The notes below the pieces were generated by a model. It did not search any database. It was not told the origin of the DNA and saw only the letters and a program-made list of their open reading frames with translations. Positions 1 through 8,148 of a DNA stretch of 38,530 nt are shown here, in pieces; position 1 is the first letter of the stretch, and each line of letters opens with the position of its first letter. The stretch covers positions 1 through 38,530 of IMG/VR virus record IMGVR_UViG_3300028193_000173. One strand, 5' to 3'. The position numbers and the translations under genes are program-made. The DNA comes from a virus.

Positions 1-159
1 GGAGTATGTACTACTAAGACATAAGGAACATGTACTACTAAGACATAAGGAACATGTACTACTAAGACATAAGGAACATGTACTACTGAGACATAAGGAA
101 CATGTACTACTGAGACATAAGGAACATGTACTACTGAGACATAAGGAGTATGTACTACT
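1..159. repeat. 24-nt tandem repeat array
   Basis: Six directly abutting 24-nt units run from 6 to 149, followed by a partial unit to 159. Each begins ATGTACTACT and ends in ACATAAGGA plus two bases. The first three units carry CTAAGAC and the next three CTGAGAC, so the array shows sub-families from stepwise duplication. Bases 1-5 (GGAGT) match the end of the sixth unit, so the array probably continues to the left of the window. There are no spacers, so it is not CRISPR. It could be an iteron-like site for replication or partition, a contig-end repeat, or a satellite in the leader. No function is shown by the sequence. Confidence 0.95.
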
Positions 160-534
160 CAGGTTGTGGTTTGTCATTGGAGTTAGATAGTACTGTTAGT
201 GTAGTAGCAGTTTAGCAGTTAGTAGTATATCCAACGATATTACTATTACTAGTATCTGTGATATTAAGCTATCTATGATACTAGCTAGTTAGCATACTTA
301 TTCATTACTACCTGTACTGCTCTATCCTCTTCCTTCTATCCCCCCTATATCCCCCCTTCCTTCTCTCCCCTTTCGACGTGGATTGATGGTTTTACTATTA
401 TTTATGAGAGAGGGTGATAACGAACGGTACGACCCGAGTGATGGTGTATCGTTCACCTGCTACCGCCTCTCCATGAATCTTACAGTTTCACGAGCTGCTG
501 TTCATTTCTTCTAAAAACGGTTGGGTGGATAAAA
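160..534 (+). promoter_or_regulatory. long leader upstream of alba
   Basis: This is about 375 nt without a convincing gene. It holds an 8-bp perfect inverted repeat (CTAGTATC at 249-256, GATACTAG at 277-284). A polypyrimidine tract of mostly C and T covers about 320-374. A 25-nt element at 389-413 recurs with one mismatch at 22000-22024. The stretch ends in an A-rich run just before the first ATG. It probably contains the promoter of the rightward operon starting with alba, but I see no textbook archaeal TATA box. The AT-rich repeats and pyrimidine tract would also suit an origin or packaging region; that is inference. Confidence 0.5.
389..413 (+). promoter_or_regulatory. duplicated leader element, copy 1
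   Basis: This 25-nt sequence starts GTTTTACTATTA and ends TTATGAGAGAGG. It matches 22000-22024 at 24 of 25 positions. Both copies lie in intergenic leaders upstream of the first gene of a rightward gene block (alba here, a small membrane protein there). The TACTATTATTTATG core could act as a divergent TATA region, or the whole could be an activator site. See the second copy. Confidence 0.6.
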
Positions 535-804
535 ATGATACGAGAGGTTATGATTGGGAACAAAAAGCCACATGTGTACTTGAACTATCTCTATAATCTT
601 GACGGGACAAAGGGCGAGGAGATAGTCCTGAAGGCTCGCGGTAGTAACGCATTGGTGGCGCTGAACGTTCTCGAAATGTATAAGCGGACGATGAAAGTTG
701 ATTTGGAATTCAGGTTGAAGACGGATACCATCTCGCGTGAAGGCGAGGATGGCTCAATCTATAAGGTTACAGAAGTAGAGATTTCATGGGTTGATTCGCG
801 GTAA
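535..804 (+). CDS. albA: Alba-family chromatin protein
   Basis: This 89-residue protein has the length and pattern of Alba, the small dimeric DNA/RNA-binding protein that coats archaeal chromosomes. The N-terminal IGNKKP corresponds to the IGKKP of cellular Alba. The central EEIVLKARG matches the KARG segment in which the conserved lysine lies, and the C-terminal VTEVEISW strand matches the conserved final strand (VSTIEIVL). A viral copy could compact or protect viral DNA, or alter host chromatin and RNA binding. It is the first gene of the rightward operon, ten bases before the next start. The start ATG at 535 follows an A-rich leader. The family call is firm; the viral role is inferred. Confidence 0.88.
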   Translation: MIREVMIGNKKPHVYLNYLYNLDGTKGEEIVLKARGSNALVALNVLEMYKRTMKVDLEFRLKTDTISREGEDGSIYKVTEVEISWVDSR

Positions 805-813
805 TTACCACTG

Positions 814-1524
814 ATGGCTTCGTGGGATCAGTATACACTTGAGACAAAGTCTCTGTTTATAGGGATACCAGTGCATCCTAGCATTAGCCAACTCCCGCTC
901 AGTTTCTGGATGTCGCTAATGAATGCAGTAAAGCCAGTTAAGTTCCAACTTTCAATCAATACCGAGTTCGAGATCGGCACTGCACGGAACTCAATCGTTC
1001 GTGAGTTTCTGAATAGCGGGTTCAGTCATCTGCTATTCCTTGATTCTGATATCGTACTTGAACGCGATACCATTCTCAGGTTGATGTCACATGCTAAACC
1101 GTTAGTGTCTGCGCTGTACTTCACAAAAGGCGGTGCGATGGAACCAGCTGCGTGGTTCCACTCTAAGGTACCGTGGAAACGAGACGCACCAGTGATCAAG
1201 CAAGTTGAACCGAGGAAGTTCGTGCATACCAAAACGAACGAACCGGTAAAGGGACTGGTGGAAGCGGAGTTGCTGGGCATGGGCTGCGTATTGGTTGAAA
1301 GATCCGTGTTCGAACGGCTGGAGCAGCCGTGGTTCTATTACTCGATGGCAGATGAGAACATGAAGGATGAAGATCGCATAAGCGAGGACTTCTACTTCTG
1401 CTACTCTAAGTTGTACAAGAAACTGGGCATCAAACCGCTGCTCGATACGAAAGCTATCGTGGGGCATATGACGAAGGCGATTGTTGTCGGTACTGGTCAA
1501 GTGAATTTGAACCCGAGGGTGTGA
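814..1524 (+). CDS. GT-A fold glycosyltransferase
   Basis: This is a 236-residue cytosolic protein. TARNSIVREFL is followed by the strand and acidic motif HLLFLDSDIV near residues 72-81. This is the arrangement of GT-A transferases of the Anp1/GT2 type: an N-terminal Rossmann-like half, then a D-x-D that binds the metal and nucleotide sugar. LLGMGCVLVERSVF and DEDRISEDFYFCY are typical of the acceptor half, where the E-D pair usually supplies the catalytic base. The donor and acceptor are unknown. It sits between alba and a GT4 transferase, fourteen bases before the latter, so both probably act on the same glycan. The fold call is good; the specificity is open. Confidence 0.75.
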   Translation: MASWDQYTLETKSLFIGIPVHPSISQLPLSFWMSLMNAVKPVKFQLSINTEFEIGTARNSIVREFLNSGFSHLLFLDSDIVLERDTILRLMSHAKPLVSALYFTKGGAMEPAAWFHSKVPWKRDAPVIKQVEPRKFVHTKTNEPVKGLVEAELLGMGCVLVERSVFERLEQPWFYYSMADENMKDEDRISEDFYFCYSKLYKKLGIKPLLDTKAIVGHMTKAIVVGTGQVNLNPRV

Positions 1525-1537
1525 CGGAGGCAAAAAT

Positions 1538-2602
1538 ATGACTCTTATAACTGTGTTGTCTCCTGTGTTCTGGCCGCAAGACGGCCTTTGTTATAGGTAT
1601 TATGGCGGGGTTGAGCCCTTGATTGAGGGCATTATGTCTGAATGGGTTCGTATGGGTCATGAAGTGCAATGCATATGTGCTCACGGCTCGAAGGACTGGG
1701 ATGGTGTTAAGGTACTGACCGCTCCGCGACCACTAACGCCGAATGTGCATACTGCCATATTCGAGCGGGACCTGTTCAATCGATACGAAACGGAAATTCT
1801 GAAATCCGATGTGATCTGGGACAATACGCACTTCATGCCGAGCTTCGTCGAGAAGCACCTGAAGAAGTGGGGGGTACCAGTCTGGGCGACTTGGCATCAC
1901 AGCCCCGATAACTTGCAGACTCTGCCACCTGTTGATGCGGATCATTTCATAGCAATCTCGAAATGGCAGCAGAGAGCGTTGGAGGATAAGTTTGCGGTTC
2001 CGTTCCATCAAGTGTATAACCCAATACGGCAGGATGTGTACAAAAACACCGAAGGTGAGGGCAAGGGCAAACATTGGCTGTTCTTGGGGCGCATATCAAC
2101 GGTGAAGGGTGTTGCGATGGTGCCGCAACTCGCACGTGACTTCCCCGATGAGCAGTTCGTGATTACAGGCGATACGCTCTTCTCAAACGAAGCGATGCTC
2201 GCGCAGAACCTATTACGCCAAGCGGATGAATTGCAGAACCTCGAAGTGCATTTCAATTGTAATTTCGAAGAGAAATGCGGATACTTGAGGAATGCGAAGG
2301 GGCTTCTTCATACATCGCTCTGGCAGGAACCCTACGGATTGATTTTGCTTGAATCTTTCGTGTTCGGTAAGCCGGTGCTCGCATTCGCTCGCGGTGCGTC
2401 ACCTGAGATAATCAAACATAAGCGGAATGGATATCTCGTTGAGGGCAGGGGTGGTAGTATTCAGGAAGATTATGAGTTGTACAGGGAAGGGTTCGTGAAA
2501 TTCGTTGGTTTGTCGTGGAACAGTAAGAATATTAGGAAGATTGAGAAGCAATTCACAAACGAGTTTTCTGCGAAAGAATATCTGAGGTGCTTCGGAGCAT
2601 GA
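1538..2602 (+). CDS. GT4-family (GT-B) glycosyltransferase
   Basis: This 354-residue protein has the two Rossmann halves of GT-B transferases. The N-terminal half has a glycine-rich loop after the first strand (YYGGVEPLIEGI) and a conserved HHSPDN. The C-terminal half has the classic GT4 donor site: LFLGRISTVKGV near residues 180-190, then EPYGLILLE, the E-x7-E motif that contacts the nucleotide sugar. GKPVLAFARG and a G-x-L-V tail follow. It probably transfers a hexose from an NDP-sugar at the cytoplasmic side. A GGAG ribosome-binding sequence lies before the ATG. The stop overlaps the next ATG. Confidence 0.88.
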   Translation: MTLITVLSPVFWPQDGLCYRYYGGVEPLIEGIMSEWVRMGHEVQCICAHGSKDWDGVKVLTAPRPLTPNVHTAIFERDLFNRYETEILKSDVIWDNTHFMPSFVEKHLKKWGVPVWATWHHSPDNLQTLPPVDADHFIAISKWQQRALEDKFAVPFHQVYNPIRQDVYKNTEGEGKGKHWLFLGRISTVKGVAMVPQLARDFPDEQFVITGDTLFSNEAMLAQNLLRQADELQNLEVHFNCNFEEKCGYLRNAKGLLHTSLWQEPYGLILLESFVFGKPVLAFARGASPEIIKHKRNGYLVEGRGGSIQEDYELYREGFVKFVGLSWNSKNIRKIEKQFTNEFSAKEYLRCFGA

Positions 2603-2850
2603 ACAAATTGAGGAGGATCTTGGAGTTGGGGTCTGAGTTAGAAAAATTAACGGAGAATTTAGAGTTCAAAATCAGGGATTATAGTGTATCAGTTGATCGT
2701 GATTTCCTCACGCTTCGGTGGGAGGAACATGCTGCAAAACACGGAACGAAAATCCCACTTTATGTAGTTGCAGGTATAATTGATTTGTTAGAGCAGCAAG
2801 AAATTGATTATTCAAAGATTTCTTCAGATAAATATTGGACATATTGTTAA
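2599..2850 (+). CDS. small hypothetical protein
   Basis: Eighty-three residues from the ATG that overlaps the previous stop (ATGA); an in-frame GTG lies twelve bases earlier. The protein is mainly helical and charged at the N-terminus, with a central strand-like DFLTLRW and a C-terminal helix. There are no recognisable motifs. Codon use is clearly more AT-rich than its neighbours, suggesting separate acquisition. It precedes the terminase block and could be an accessory packaging protein. I do not recognise it. Confidence 0.6.
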   Translation: MNKLRRILELGSELEKLTENLEFKIRDYSVSVDRDFLTLRWEEHAAKHGTKIPLYVVAGIIDLLEQQEIDYSKISSDKYWTYC

Positions 2851-2853
2851 ACG

Positions 2854-3276
2854 GTGGATCTTCTTGATTTTCTTGAGTGTTTGAAACAGCGCGACATTCG
2901 CTACTTAAAGGACTACACGGTCAGCAGCTCGAAAAAGAAGTATCGGATTGTTATACCAGAGCACTTCATTGCGGTTTCGCTATACGATTCTGATGCTGGC
3001 ACTATTGACGGTGAATACAGGGTGTTTGTGATGGGTGATTTGGATGGTGTCGTTGCGGTTATTGATGAGGAACGGGAACGACCTAAATGTCCTATCTGTG
3101 GTAAGCGTGTGCGGAAGATCGAAACACATGTGGAGAACGCCGTTGAGTGCAAGTCGAAGTATAAGGAGTATACACGGCTGTTGCTAGAGTTGACAATGCG
3201 ACCGCCACGGATCGCGGACGAGGCGTTGACTCCGCTCGTTTATAAGATTGAGGATGACATCGAAAGTGGCGAGTAA
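2854..3276 (+). CDS. zinc-finger protein upstream of the terminase
   Basis: This is a 140-residue protein starting at a GTG four bases after the previous gene. The N-terminal two thirds form a mixed strand region. Near residues 78-100 there is one zinc-finger-like motif of pattern C-P-I-C, eleven residues, H, seven residues, C. A leucine-rich helix follows. Single C2H2/C2HC fingers beside terminase genes often belong to DNA-binding packaging or HNH-derived proteins, but no HNH catalytic residues are visible. It overlaps the start of the next gene. The role is unknown; DNA recognition at packaging is possible. Confidence 0.6.
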   Translation: MDLLDFLECLKQRDIRYLKDYTVSSSKKKYRIVIPEHFIAVSLYDSDAGTIDGEYRVFVMGDLDGVVAVIDEERERPKCPICGKRVRKIETHVENAVECKSKYKEYTRLLLELTMRPPRIADEALTPLVYKIEDDIESGE

Positions 3277-3796
3277 GTGCCGGTTGTGTAAGGATCACGG
3301 TAGGGAGAAATACGAGTCTGATTTCTTCAGTGGTAAGAAGTCGCACTACCTGATAGCGAAAGAACTATCAATGGATGAAGAGGTGGTATTGACTCATATG
3401 CGTGATCACACGACTGAGGGGCAGATTATACTTCGGGCACACGAACGGGTTGATGAGGCGTTGGTACAGAACATTGAAGACATAAAACGCGAATATGCGA
3501 AGAAGGGTGCATTGAATCTCGTTGAGCGGTACGAATCGTTTGATGCTGAAGTGCGTGCGGTTGAAGACATGTTCTGGCAGTTGTATCACCACTACAAAGT
3601 ACTTGGTGATGATGGTGTACTCTCAAAGGATGATTTGCAGGCGGTGCTGGCATCACTTGAATCGGTCAGGCGGTCTGTGGATACGCTACTGAAATACCGT
3701 GATATGGGCGTCACTCACAGAGGAGATGACGAGGACGATCTGGAGCGGTGGCTCAAGCAGGGCAGTGACATTTTGAAGGCGTTGAAAGAGTCGTAA
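3254..3796 (+). CDS. probable terminase small subunit
   Basis: About 180 residues from ATG 3254; a GTG at 3266 is a possible alternative. An N-terminal C-R-L-C plus later histidines suggests a small zinc site. A helix-turn-helix-like segment follows (SHYLIAKELSMDEEVVLTH), then long amphipathic helices. This layout, and the position directly before terL with a one-base overlap, fit the DNA-recognition subunit that loads the packaging motor. The assignment rests on synteny and architecture, not clear sequence similarity. The acidic stretch near the C-terminus (DDEDDLERW) could contact the large subunit. Confidence 0.6.
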   Translation: MTSKVASKCRLCKDHGREKYESDFFSGKKSHYLIAKELSMDEEVVLTHMRDHTTEGQIILRAHERVDEALVQNIEDIKREYAKKGALNLVERYESFDAEVRAVEDMFWQLYHHYKVLGDDGVLSKDDLQAVLASLESVRRSVDTLLKYRDMGVTHRGDDEDDLERWLKQGSDILKALKES

Positions 3797-5199
3797 TGTC
3801 CGACATCGATATAAGCGGCAAATGCTTGGTATGCGGTACGGCAACTGACAATCGGTTCTGTTCTGAATGTTACAACGAGAACAACCGGGGTATTTATAAT
3901 CTGTTCGAACCGTTTCACTTCAAACCAATCGGCTGGCAGTATCGTGTGCTTGCTGATATAATCAAAAACGAGCCAGATCAGGTACTCATTAAAGCGAGAC
4001 GGTCGGCTTGTAAATCGGTCTTCGCTGATTTGTATGCGTTATTGTGCATGGTGTATCGTGGCGATTTCGTATTGTTCTCTTCCGTTTCTGATGAGAACAG
4101 TTGTGAGCATATTTCGATGCTTCGGCAGCTGGTGCATAAATCTAAAATAATCAATGAGTTGTCCGGTACTGCTGACAATAAGCACGAAATCAAACTGACT
4201 AACGGCGCTCGTGCGCTTGGTATAGCGCAATCGGAAAAGACAAAGGTTGGTTACCATCCCGATCTCAAGATTATTGATGAAGCGTCCAGGATGAAAGACT
4301 CCTTTTATTTCGCTAATCTGGCGCCCATGGGTGCTGCGAAAGGGTCACGTGAAATCATCTTATCGACGCCTTATGGTGGTTCTTCGTTTTTTGGTACGTT
4401 CTATCACGACCCGCCGGACGGTATGCGGATCTATTCGATAGAACTTAGTGAGTGTTGGTGGATCACAAAGGAGCGGTTGGAGTATGAGTATGAGATTGCG
4501 CCATCACGTGCAATCTACCAGCAGGAGTCGTTGGGCGAGTTCGTATCTGGTATCAATCGCGTATTTTCCGAAAGCGACGTCCGAGCGGCGATTGTGGATA
4601 ACATTGCTAGCCAGCGCAAACTCCTGACGATGGGTGTTGATTTCGGTCGGAAGGCGGATCACACTGCGGTTGTCGTTTATGACCATTCAACACATGAGAT
4701 AGTTAATATCCAGTTTGAAATTGCTAACCCGACTGGCACATGGAAAGATCGAATAGCACTTATTGAGCGCATCTATAATGAGTACGATATTGAGCATGTG
4801 TATGCAGATGCTACGGGGTTGGGCGATCCCATCATTGAGACACTGGCAGGTGATCTGTCAGCGAAGCTGAAAACATCACCAGAACGGGTGCTTAAGCATA
4901 CAATCACGGGCGTGGTGTTTACAAGGAAGAAGAAGCAGGAGCTGTACAATCGGCTGCAGGTACTGTTCAAATCGCAAATGATAAAATTCAAGCATCACGA
5001 TGAGCTGGAGAACGAGCTGGCAGCGTTCGTATTCCTTGATGAGTCGATGGAGAAATTGGGTTCGTATACTAGTGTGGTTCATGACGATATCCTTGATGCG
5101 TTAGCGTTAGCCGTAAGTGATGATGAATTGTTGAATGTCGGTTTTGCCGTTGGTGGTAACCAGTGGCGTGGAGGAGGTTGGAGCAGGGTACTGAGATGA
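3796..5199 (+). CDS. terL: terminase large subunit
   Basis: This is a 467-residue DNA-packaging motor with ATPase and nuclease domains. Residues 9-30 form a zinc ribbon (C-L-V-C then C-S-E-C), an uncommon extension. The Walker A equivalent is ARRSACKS near residue 70, with Cys where the glycine before the lysine is expected. Walker B is LKIIDEAS and motif III is ILSTP. The nuclease carries the three acidic clusters of the RNase H-like fold: GVDFGRKADHT, YADATGLGD and the C-terminal HDDILDALALA. The gene overlaps the portal start by ATGA. The assignment is firm. Confidence 0.93.
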   Translation: MSDIDISGKCLVCGTATDNRFCSECYNENNRGIYNLFEPFHFKPIGWQYRVLADIIKNEPDQVLIKARRSACKSVFADLYALLCMVYRGDFVLFSSVSDENSCEHISMLRQLVHKSKIINELSGTADNKHEIKLTNGARALGIAQSEKTKVGYHPDLKIIDEASRMKDSFYFANLAPMGAAKGSREIILSTPYGGSSFFGTFYHDPPDGMRIYSIELSECWWITKERLEYEYEIAPSRAIYQQESLGEFVSGINRVFSESDVRAAIVDNIASQRKLLTMGVDFGRKADHTAVVVYDHSTHEIVNIQFEIANPTGTWKDRIALIERIYNEYDIEHVYADATGLGDPIIETLAGDLSAKLKTSPERVLKHTITGVVFTRKKKQELYNRLQVLFKSQMIKFKHHDELENELAAFVFLDESMEKLGSYTSVVHDDILDALALAVSDDELLNVGFAVGGNQWRGGGWSRVLR

Positions 5200-6494
5200 A
5201 GTGGAAAGAGAGGTTGTTGGGTGTTGTACGTGATCTGAAACGCAGCACGAAAGCTACTGGTTTGGGTCGGGTGCTTACGGCAGCCAGACGGAAGACGTCA
5301 CCTTCAACTGCGTATTGGGAGACATACAAAAAGGATCCGATTGTTGGTGGCGGTGTTAACATGATAACATTCAGGATTATCGGTGAAGGCGCGGTTGTGA
5401 AGTCTGAGGATCAGGATACTGCGGACGCGCTGTCGAAATTGTTACGTGACATATTCCCCTATAAGAATCAGTTAACATTGATACGGGACACGTTGGTTTT
5501 TGGTGATGGCTGGGCTGAAATTGTGTCGTTGGCGGGTGGCGGTGTCCATGAAATATCGCCGAGGAATCCAGAAAACTTCACGATTGGTAAGGACGACGAA
5601 TACATATACTTTGATGGTAACGAGCATGTGGCGATTGATGAGAAGAACTTTGTACATTTGCAGCTGTTTGAGGATGCTGAGAGTATCGGTAAGGGCATGT
5701 CGCTCGTGCAGTTCATCAAACAGGCGAGTGACGATCGGAGACAGATATATTCTGATATTGTGAAGGCGATTAAACGGCACGGCACGCCGAAATATCATGT
5801 GAAGGTGTCGCCAGACGACAGCAACCGATACCCTGATGACGAGCAGATGCTAGCGATTGCGAACGATTTCAGGGACATCAATTCGCGTACCGAGTTGGTA
5901 ACGACTGATCAGTTTGAAGTGAAGACGGTGGATACTGGTGGTGTTCCGTCTGTACGCGATTACCAGGAGTTCCTGATGAACGAGATTTCGACAGGCATGC
6001 TGATTCCGCTTGAAGCGTTGGGTATGGGTATGAAAGGCGTTACCTATGCTACTGCGTCAGCGCGGTTACGGGAAGTTTTCAGGTACACCATCCGAGGTTA
6101 TCGCACGATTATCAGTGATGAATTAACGCATCAGCTCATTCCCGTTATCGCGCCTGGGAACGACGAGGTTGAAATCAGTTTCGAGGGATTGTTTGATGAG
6201 GACATTGCGGATACGGTTGCTTGGCTAGAAAAGTTGATGCCACAGAGCGATCCGACATTGATCTTCTCAGCGGATGAGATACGCGATCTGCTCGGCTTTG
6301 GGAACAGAGAAGATACGGAAGAGCCAGCACCATCACAACCCGAAGCTGAAGCCGGGACTGGTACTGAACAGGTGAGTGAAAGTACCAAGACAGATGAAGA
6401 TGAGGCATTTGAGAAATTCCAGCGGGGGTTTGAGAAGGCGAAACTGAACATCAAAAAAGAGGTGTTCCAGACGATAGATGCTGGCAGGCTGTAA
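5196..6494 (+). CDS. portal protein
   Basis: This 432-residue protein starts at the ATG overlapping the terL stop. An early IVGGGVNMITFRIIG segment, a DTLVFGDGWAEIV wing segment, helical stem regions (NEISTGMLIPLEALG followed by ATASARLREVF) and an acidic low-complexity tail match HK97-type portals. Portals form the dodecameric ring at the capsid vertex through which DNA passes. The position between terL and the minor head protein supports this. The tail (about 385-415, Pro/Glu/Thr rich) is probably disordered and may face the capsid interior. Confidence 0.88.
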   Translation: MKWKERLLGVVRDLKRSTKATGLGRVLTAARRKTSPSTAYWETYKKDPIVGGGVNMITFRIIGEGAVVKSEDQDTADALSKLLRDIFPYKNQLTLIRDTLVFGDGWAEIVSLAGGGVHEISPRNPENFTIGKDDEYIYFDGNEHVAIDEKNFVHLQLFEDAESIGKGMSLVQFIKQASDDRRQIYSDIVKAIKRHGTPKYHVKVSPDDSNRYPDDEQMLAIANDFRDINSRTELVTTDQFEVKTVDTGGVPSVRDYQEFLMNEISTGMLIPLEALGMGMKGVTYATASARLREVFRYTIRGYRTIISDELTHQLIPVIAPGNDEVEISFEGLFDEDIADTVAWLEKLMPQSDPTLIFSADEIRDLLGFGNREDTEEPAPSQPEAEAGTGTEQVSESTKTDEDEAFEKFQRGFEKAKLNIKKEVFQTIDAGRL

Positions 6495-6497
6495 GTT

Positions 6498-7520
6498 ATG
6501 ACATTAGCGGATATCGAGCGGGAGATTGAAAAGGAGTTCAAGACGCTTGTGGACGAGTACATTGCGCCCATGATGGAAGCGGAGTTCGTTGAGGGCATTA
6601 AGCATACTGATAAGGAGCTGCTGGTAGTTAGCTTGTTCGATCCAGACCCACTTGCCGAGGAGTTCGTTGAGAGCTACAAAACACCATTCTTCAAGGAATT
6701 GTCCGACACTACGAAGACATATCTGTTCGGAGCGATCAAAGAGACAATCGAGGAAGGCGGAACTGCTTACGATTTGTGGGCTAAAATCGAGGGAAATCGT
6801 GCGTTCACACCTTCGAGGGCTGGGTTGATTTGGCGTACCGAAATGAGCAGAGCATTTAACGCGGGTACTGATGCGAGAGCGAGAGACTTGGGCGTTAACT
6901 GGGGGTATGTAGAGTGCGCTCCCGGTGCTTGTGCGCTGTGTGCTAGTGATGACCATGTGGAGATGCCTTGGAACGACCTGCCGACACTCCCCCGGCATCC
7001 AAATTGCTTTCTTGATAGTCAAACTCCGGTTTACACTTCTCAGGGGTGGAAACCCATTGGTAAGGTTATAATTGGGGATCTGGTTCTTACACATAAGAAG
7101 CGATTCAGGAATGTTACCGATGTAATACGAATACTGCATCAAACACCGAGCGTGGTTCAGTTCACATTCGAAGATAAAGAGTATAAAACATTAGTAGTAA
7201 CATCGGAGCATCCCGTGTTAGTTAACGATCGGGAAGGTGTTACTCGGTGGAAAGCGGCTGGTGATTGCATTCTTGGTGATTCTGTGAAACGGTTGGTGAT
7301 AAATGAGTTCGTAGATAGTGGTGGAGAACAACGGCGGTTAATGAAACCATATGTATTTGTCGGTTGTCCTATACTAGCTATCGAGAAGTGGGAAGTAAAA
7401 CAACCTTGTACACTATATAATCTTTCTGTGGGAGACGATGAGTCTTATATTGCCGAAGGCGTAGTTGTTCATAACTGCGAGTGCGTTAAAATGCCAATGC
7501 GTAAAGATTTGGGGGAATAG
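6498..7520 (+). CDS. minor head protein (SPP1 gp7/Mu F type) with intein
   Basis: The primary product is 340 residues. Removing the intein (residues 170-326) leaves a protein of 183 residues. The extein has helices, then RAGLIWRTEMSRAFNAGTDA and a Cys-rich end (CAPGACALCASDDH, then LPRHPN joined to CEC). This is the layout of the SPP1 gp7/Mu gpF minor head family, whose hallmark is a closing HPN-C-x-C motif. The intein sits exactly before the conserved Cys of that motif. The gene follows the portal by three bases, as expected for this family, which helps connector assembly. Confidence 0.88.
   Translation: MTLADIEREIEKEFKTLVDEYIAPMMEAEFVEGIKHTDKELLVVSLFDPDPLAEEFVESYKTPFFKELSDTTKTYLFGAIKETIEEGGTAYDLWAKIEGNRAFTPSRAGLIWRTEMSRAFNAGTDARARDLGVNWGYVECAPGACALCASDDHVEMPWNDLPTLPRHPNCFLDSQTPVYTSQGWKPIGKVIIGDLVLTHKKRFRNVTDVIRILHQTPSVVQFTFEDKEYKTLVVTSEHPVLVNDREGVTRWKAAGDCILGDSVKRLVINEFVDSGGEQRRLMKPYVFVGCPILAIEKWEVKQPCTLYNLSVGDDESYIAEGVVVHNCECVKMPMRKDLGE
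7005..7475 (+). other. mini-intein inside the minor head protein
   Basis: The intein is 157 residues with all splicing blocks. It starts at Cys1 (CFLDSQTPVYTSQGW), has block B with T66-S-E-H69, and ends in block F/G (YIAEGVVVHN) with the terminal Asn157 followed by Cys+1 of the extein. These are the residues used for N-S shift, transesterification and Asn cyclisation. There is no LAGLIDADG or HNH block between B and F, so it is a mini-intein that cannot home by itself. It interrupts HPN-CEC, a functional motif, as inteins usually do. All key residues are present, so splicing is expected. Confidence 0.93.
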
Positions 7521-7523
7521 TGT

Positions 7524-7715
7524 ATGGATAAAGGCCGTTATATCCGTAAGTTCGGGAAGACACGGTACCTGATAAAGAAAGCGAAGGAACAGTGCAATGT
7601 TCCGAAAGGTATCGGTACTGGAGTAGCAAGGACGAGATTGTATAAAATGTTGAAAAAAGTAAAAGAAGAAGAGGAGAAGAGTGTTCAGGACAGTAAGGAA
7701 ACGGTTATCGTTTGA
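7524..7715 (+). CDS. small basic protein
   Basis: Sixty-three residues, strongly basic in the first half (RYIRKFGKTRYLIKKAKEQ) and ending in a Lys/Glu coiled-coil-like helix. It starts four bases after the minor head gene and overlaps the following protease by 35 bases. Size and charge suggest DNA or capsid-interior binding, but I recognise no family. The overlap makes either this stop or the protease start uncertain. Confidence 0.6.
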   Translation: MDKGRYIRKFGKTRYLIKKAKEQCNVPKGIGTGVARTRLYKMLKKVKEEEEKSVQDSKETVIV

Positions 7716-8148
7716 TGATGATAATTTTGAGAAGTTCTCTTGTGTAGTGTTGGAGGGCAACAAGGTGGTTATCGACTCATCTGGATATGGCAGGTTGAAG
7801 ATTACCGATAGCGCAATTCAGAAGGCGCAGCTGCCGGATACGGTATTCGTTGATCTCGACCATTCAGATGGTGTATTGAGCCGGATTGGGTTCGCAGACA
7901 ACTTCAGGAAGCAGGGCGGTAATCGGGTACTGGCAGACATACATGTGGTGAGAACGACACAGGCTGGCAGAGACGCTATCGCGTTGTTACAGCATAAGCT
8001 GATCACTGATGTTTCCGTTAAAATGAGTACGAAAGAGATCTATTCGCGTGAGGACCGGATGCTCGCATTGGATGATTTCACGATTACCGGGTTGTCTGTC
8101 GTTACAGTTGGTGCGGATAGCTCAGCTAAGGTGTTTAGTGTAGAATGA
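7681..8148 (+). CDS. HK97-type prohead protease 1
   Basis: This 155-residue protein, starting at GTG 7681, has the pattern of the HK97 prohead protease (peptidase S78) family. A catalytic His lies in a VDLDHSD turn (His61), a catalytic Ser in ITDVSVKM (Ser112), and the final strand pair is ITGLSVVTVGADSSA, equivalent to the EVSLV-PAN end of the family. Such proteases cleave the scaffold and the capsid protein N-terminus during maturation. It follows portal and minor head genes, a normal location, although the capsid genes are 26 kb away. A second, better conserved protease lies at 27314. Confidence 0.78.
   Translation: MFRTVRKRLSFDDDNFEKFSCVVLEGNKVVIDSSGYGRLKITDSAIQKAQLPDTVFVDLDHSDGVLSRIGFADNFRKQGGNRVLADIHVVRTTQAGRDAIALLQHKLITDVSVKMSTKEIYSREDRMLALDDFTITGLSVVTVGADSSAKVFSVE

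Noticed and set aside
1-159. CRISPR array
   Set aside because: The 24-nt units abut directly with no spacers and no cas genes occur, so it is a simple tandem repeat.
1026-1280. Minus-strand and alternative-frame open stretches inside glycosyltransferase and terminase genes
   Set aside because: They lie within well-supported genes on the + strand, have no ribosome-binding sequences or motifs, and reflect codon structure.
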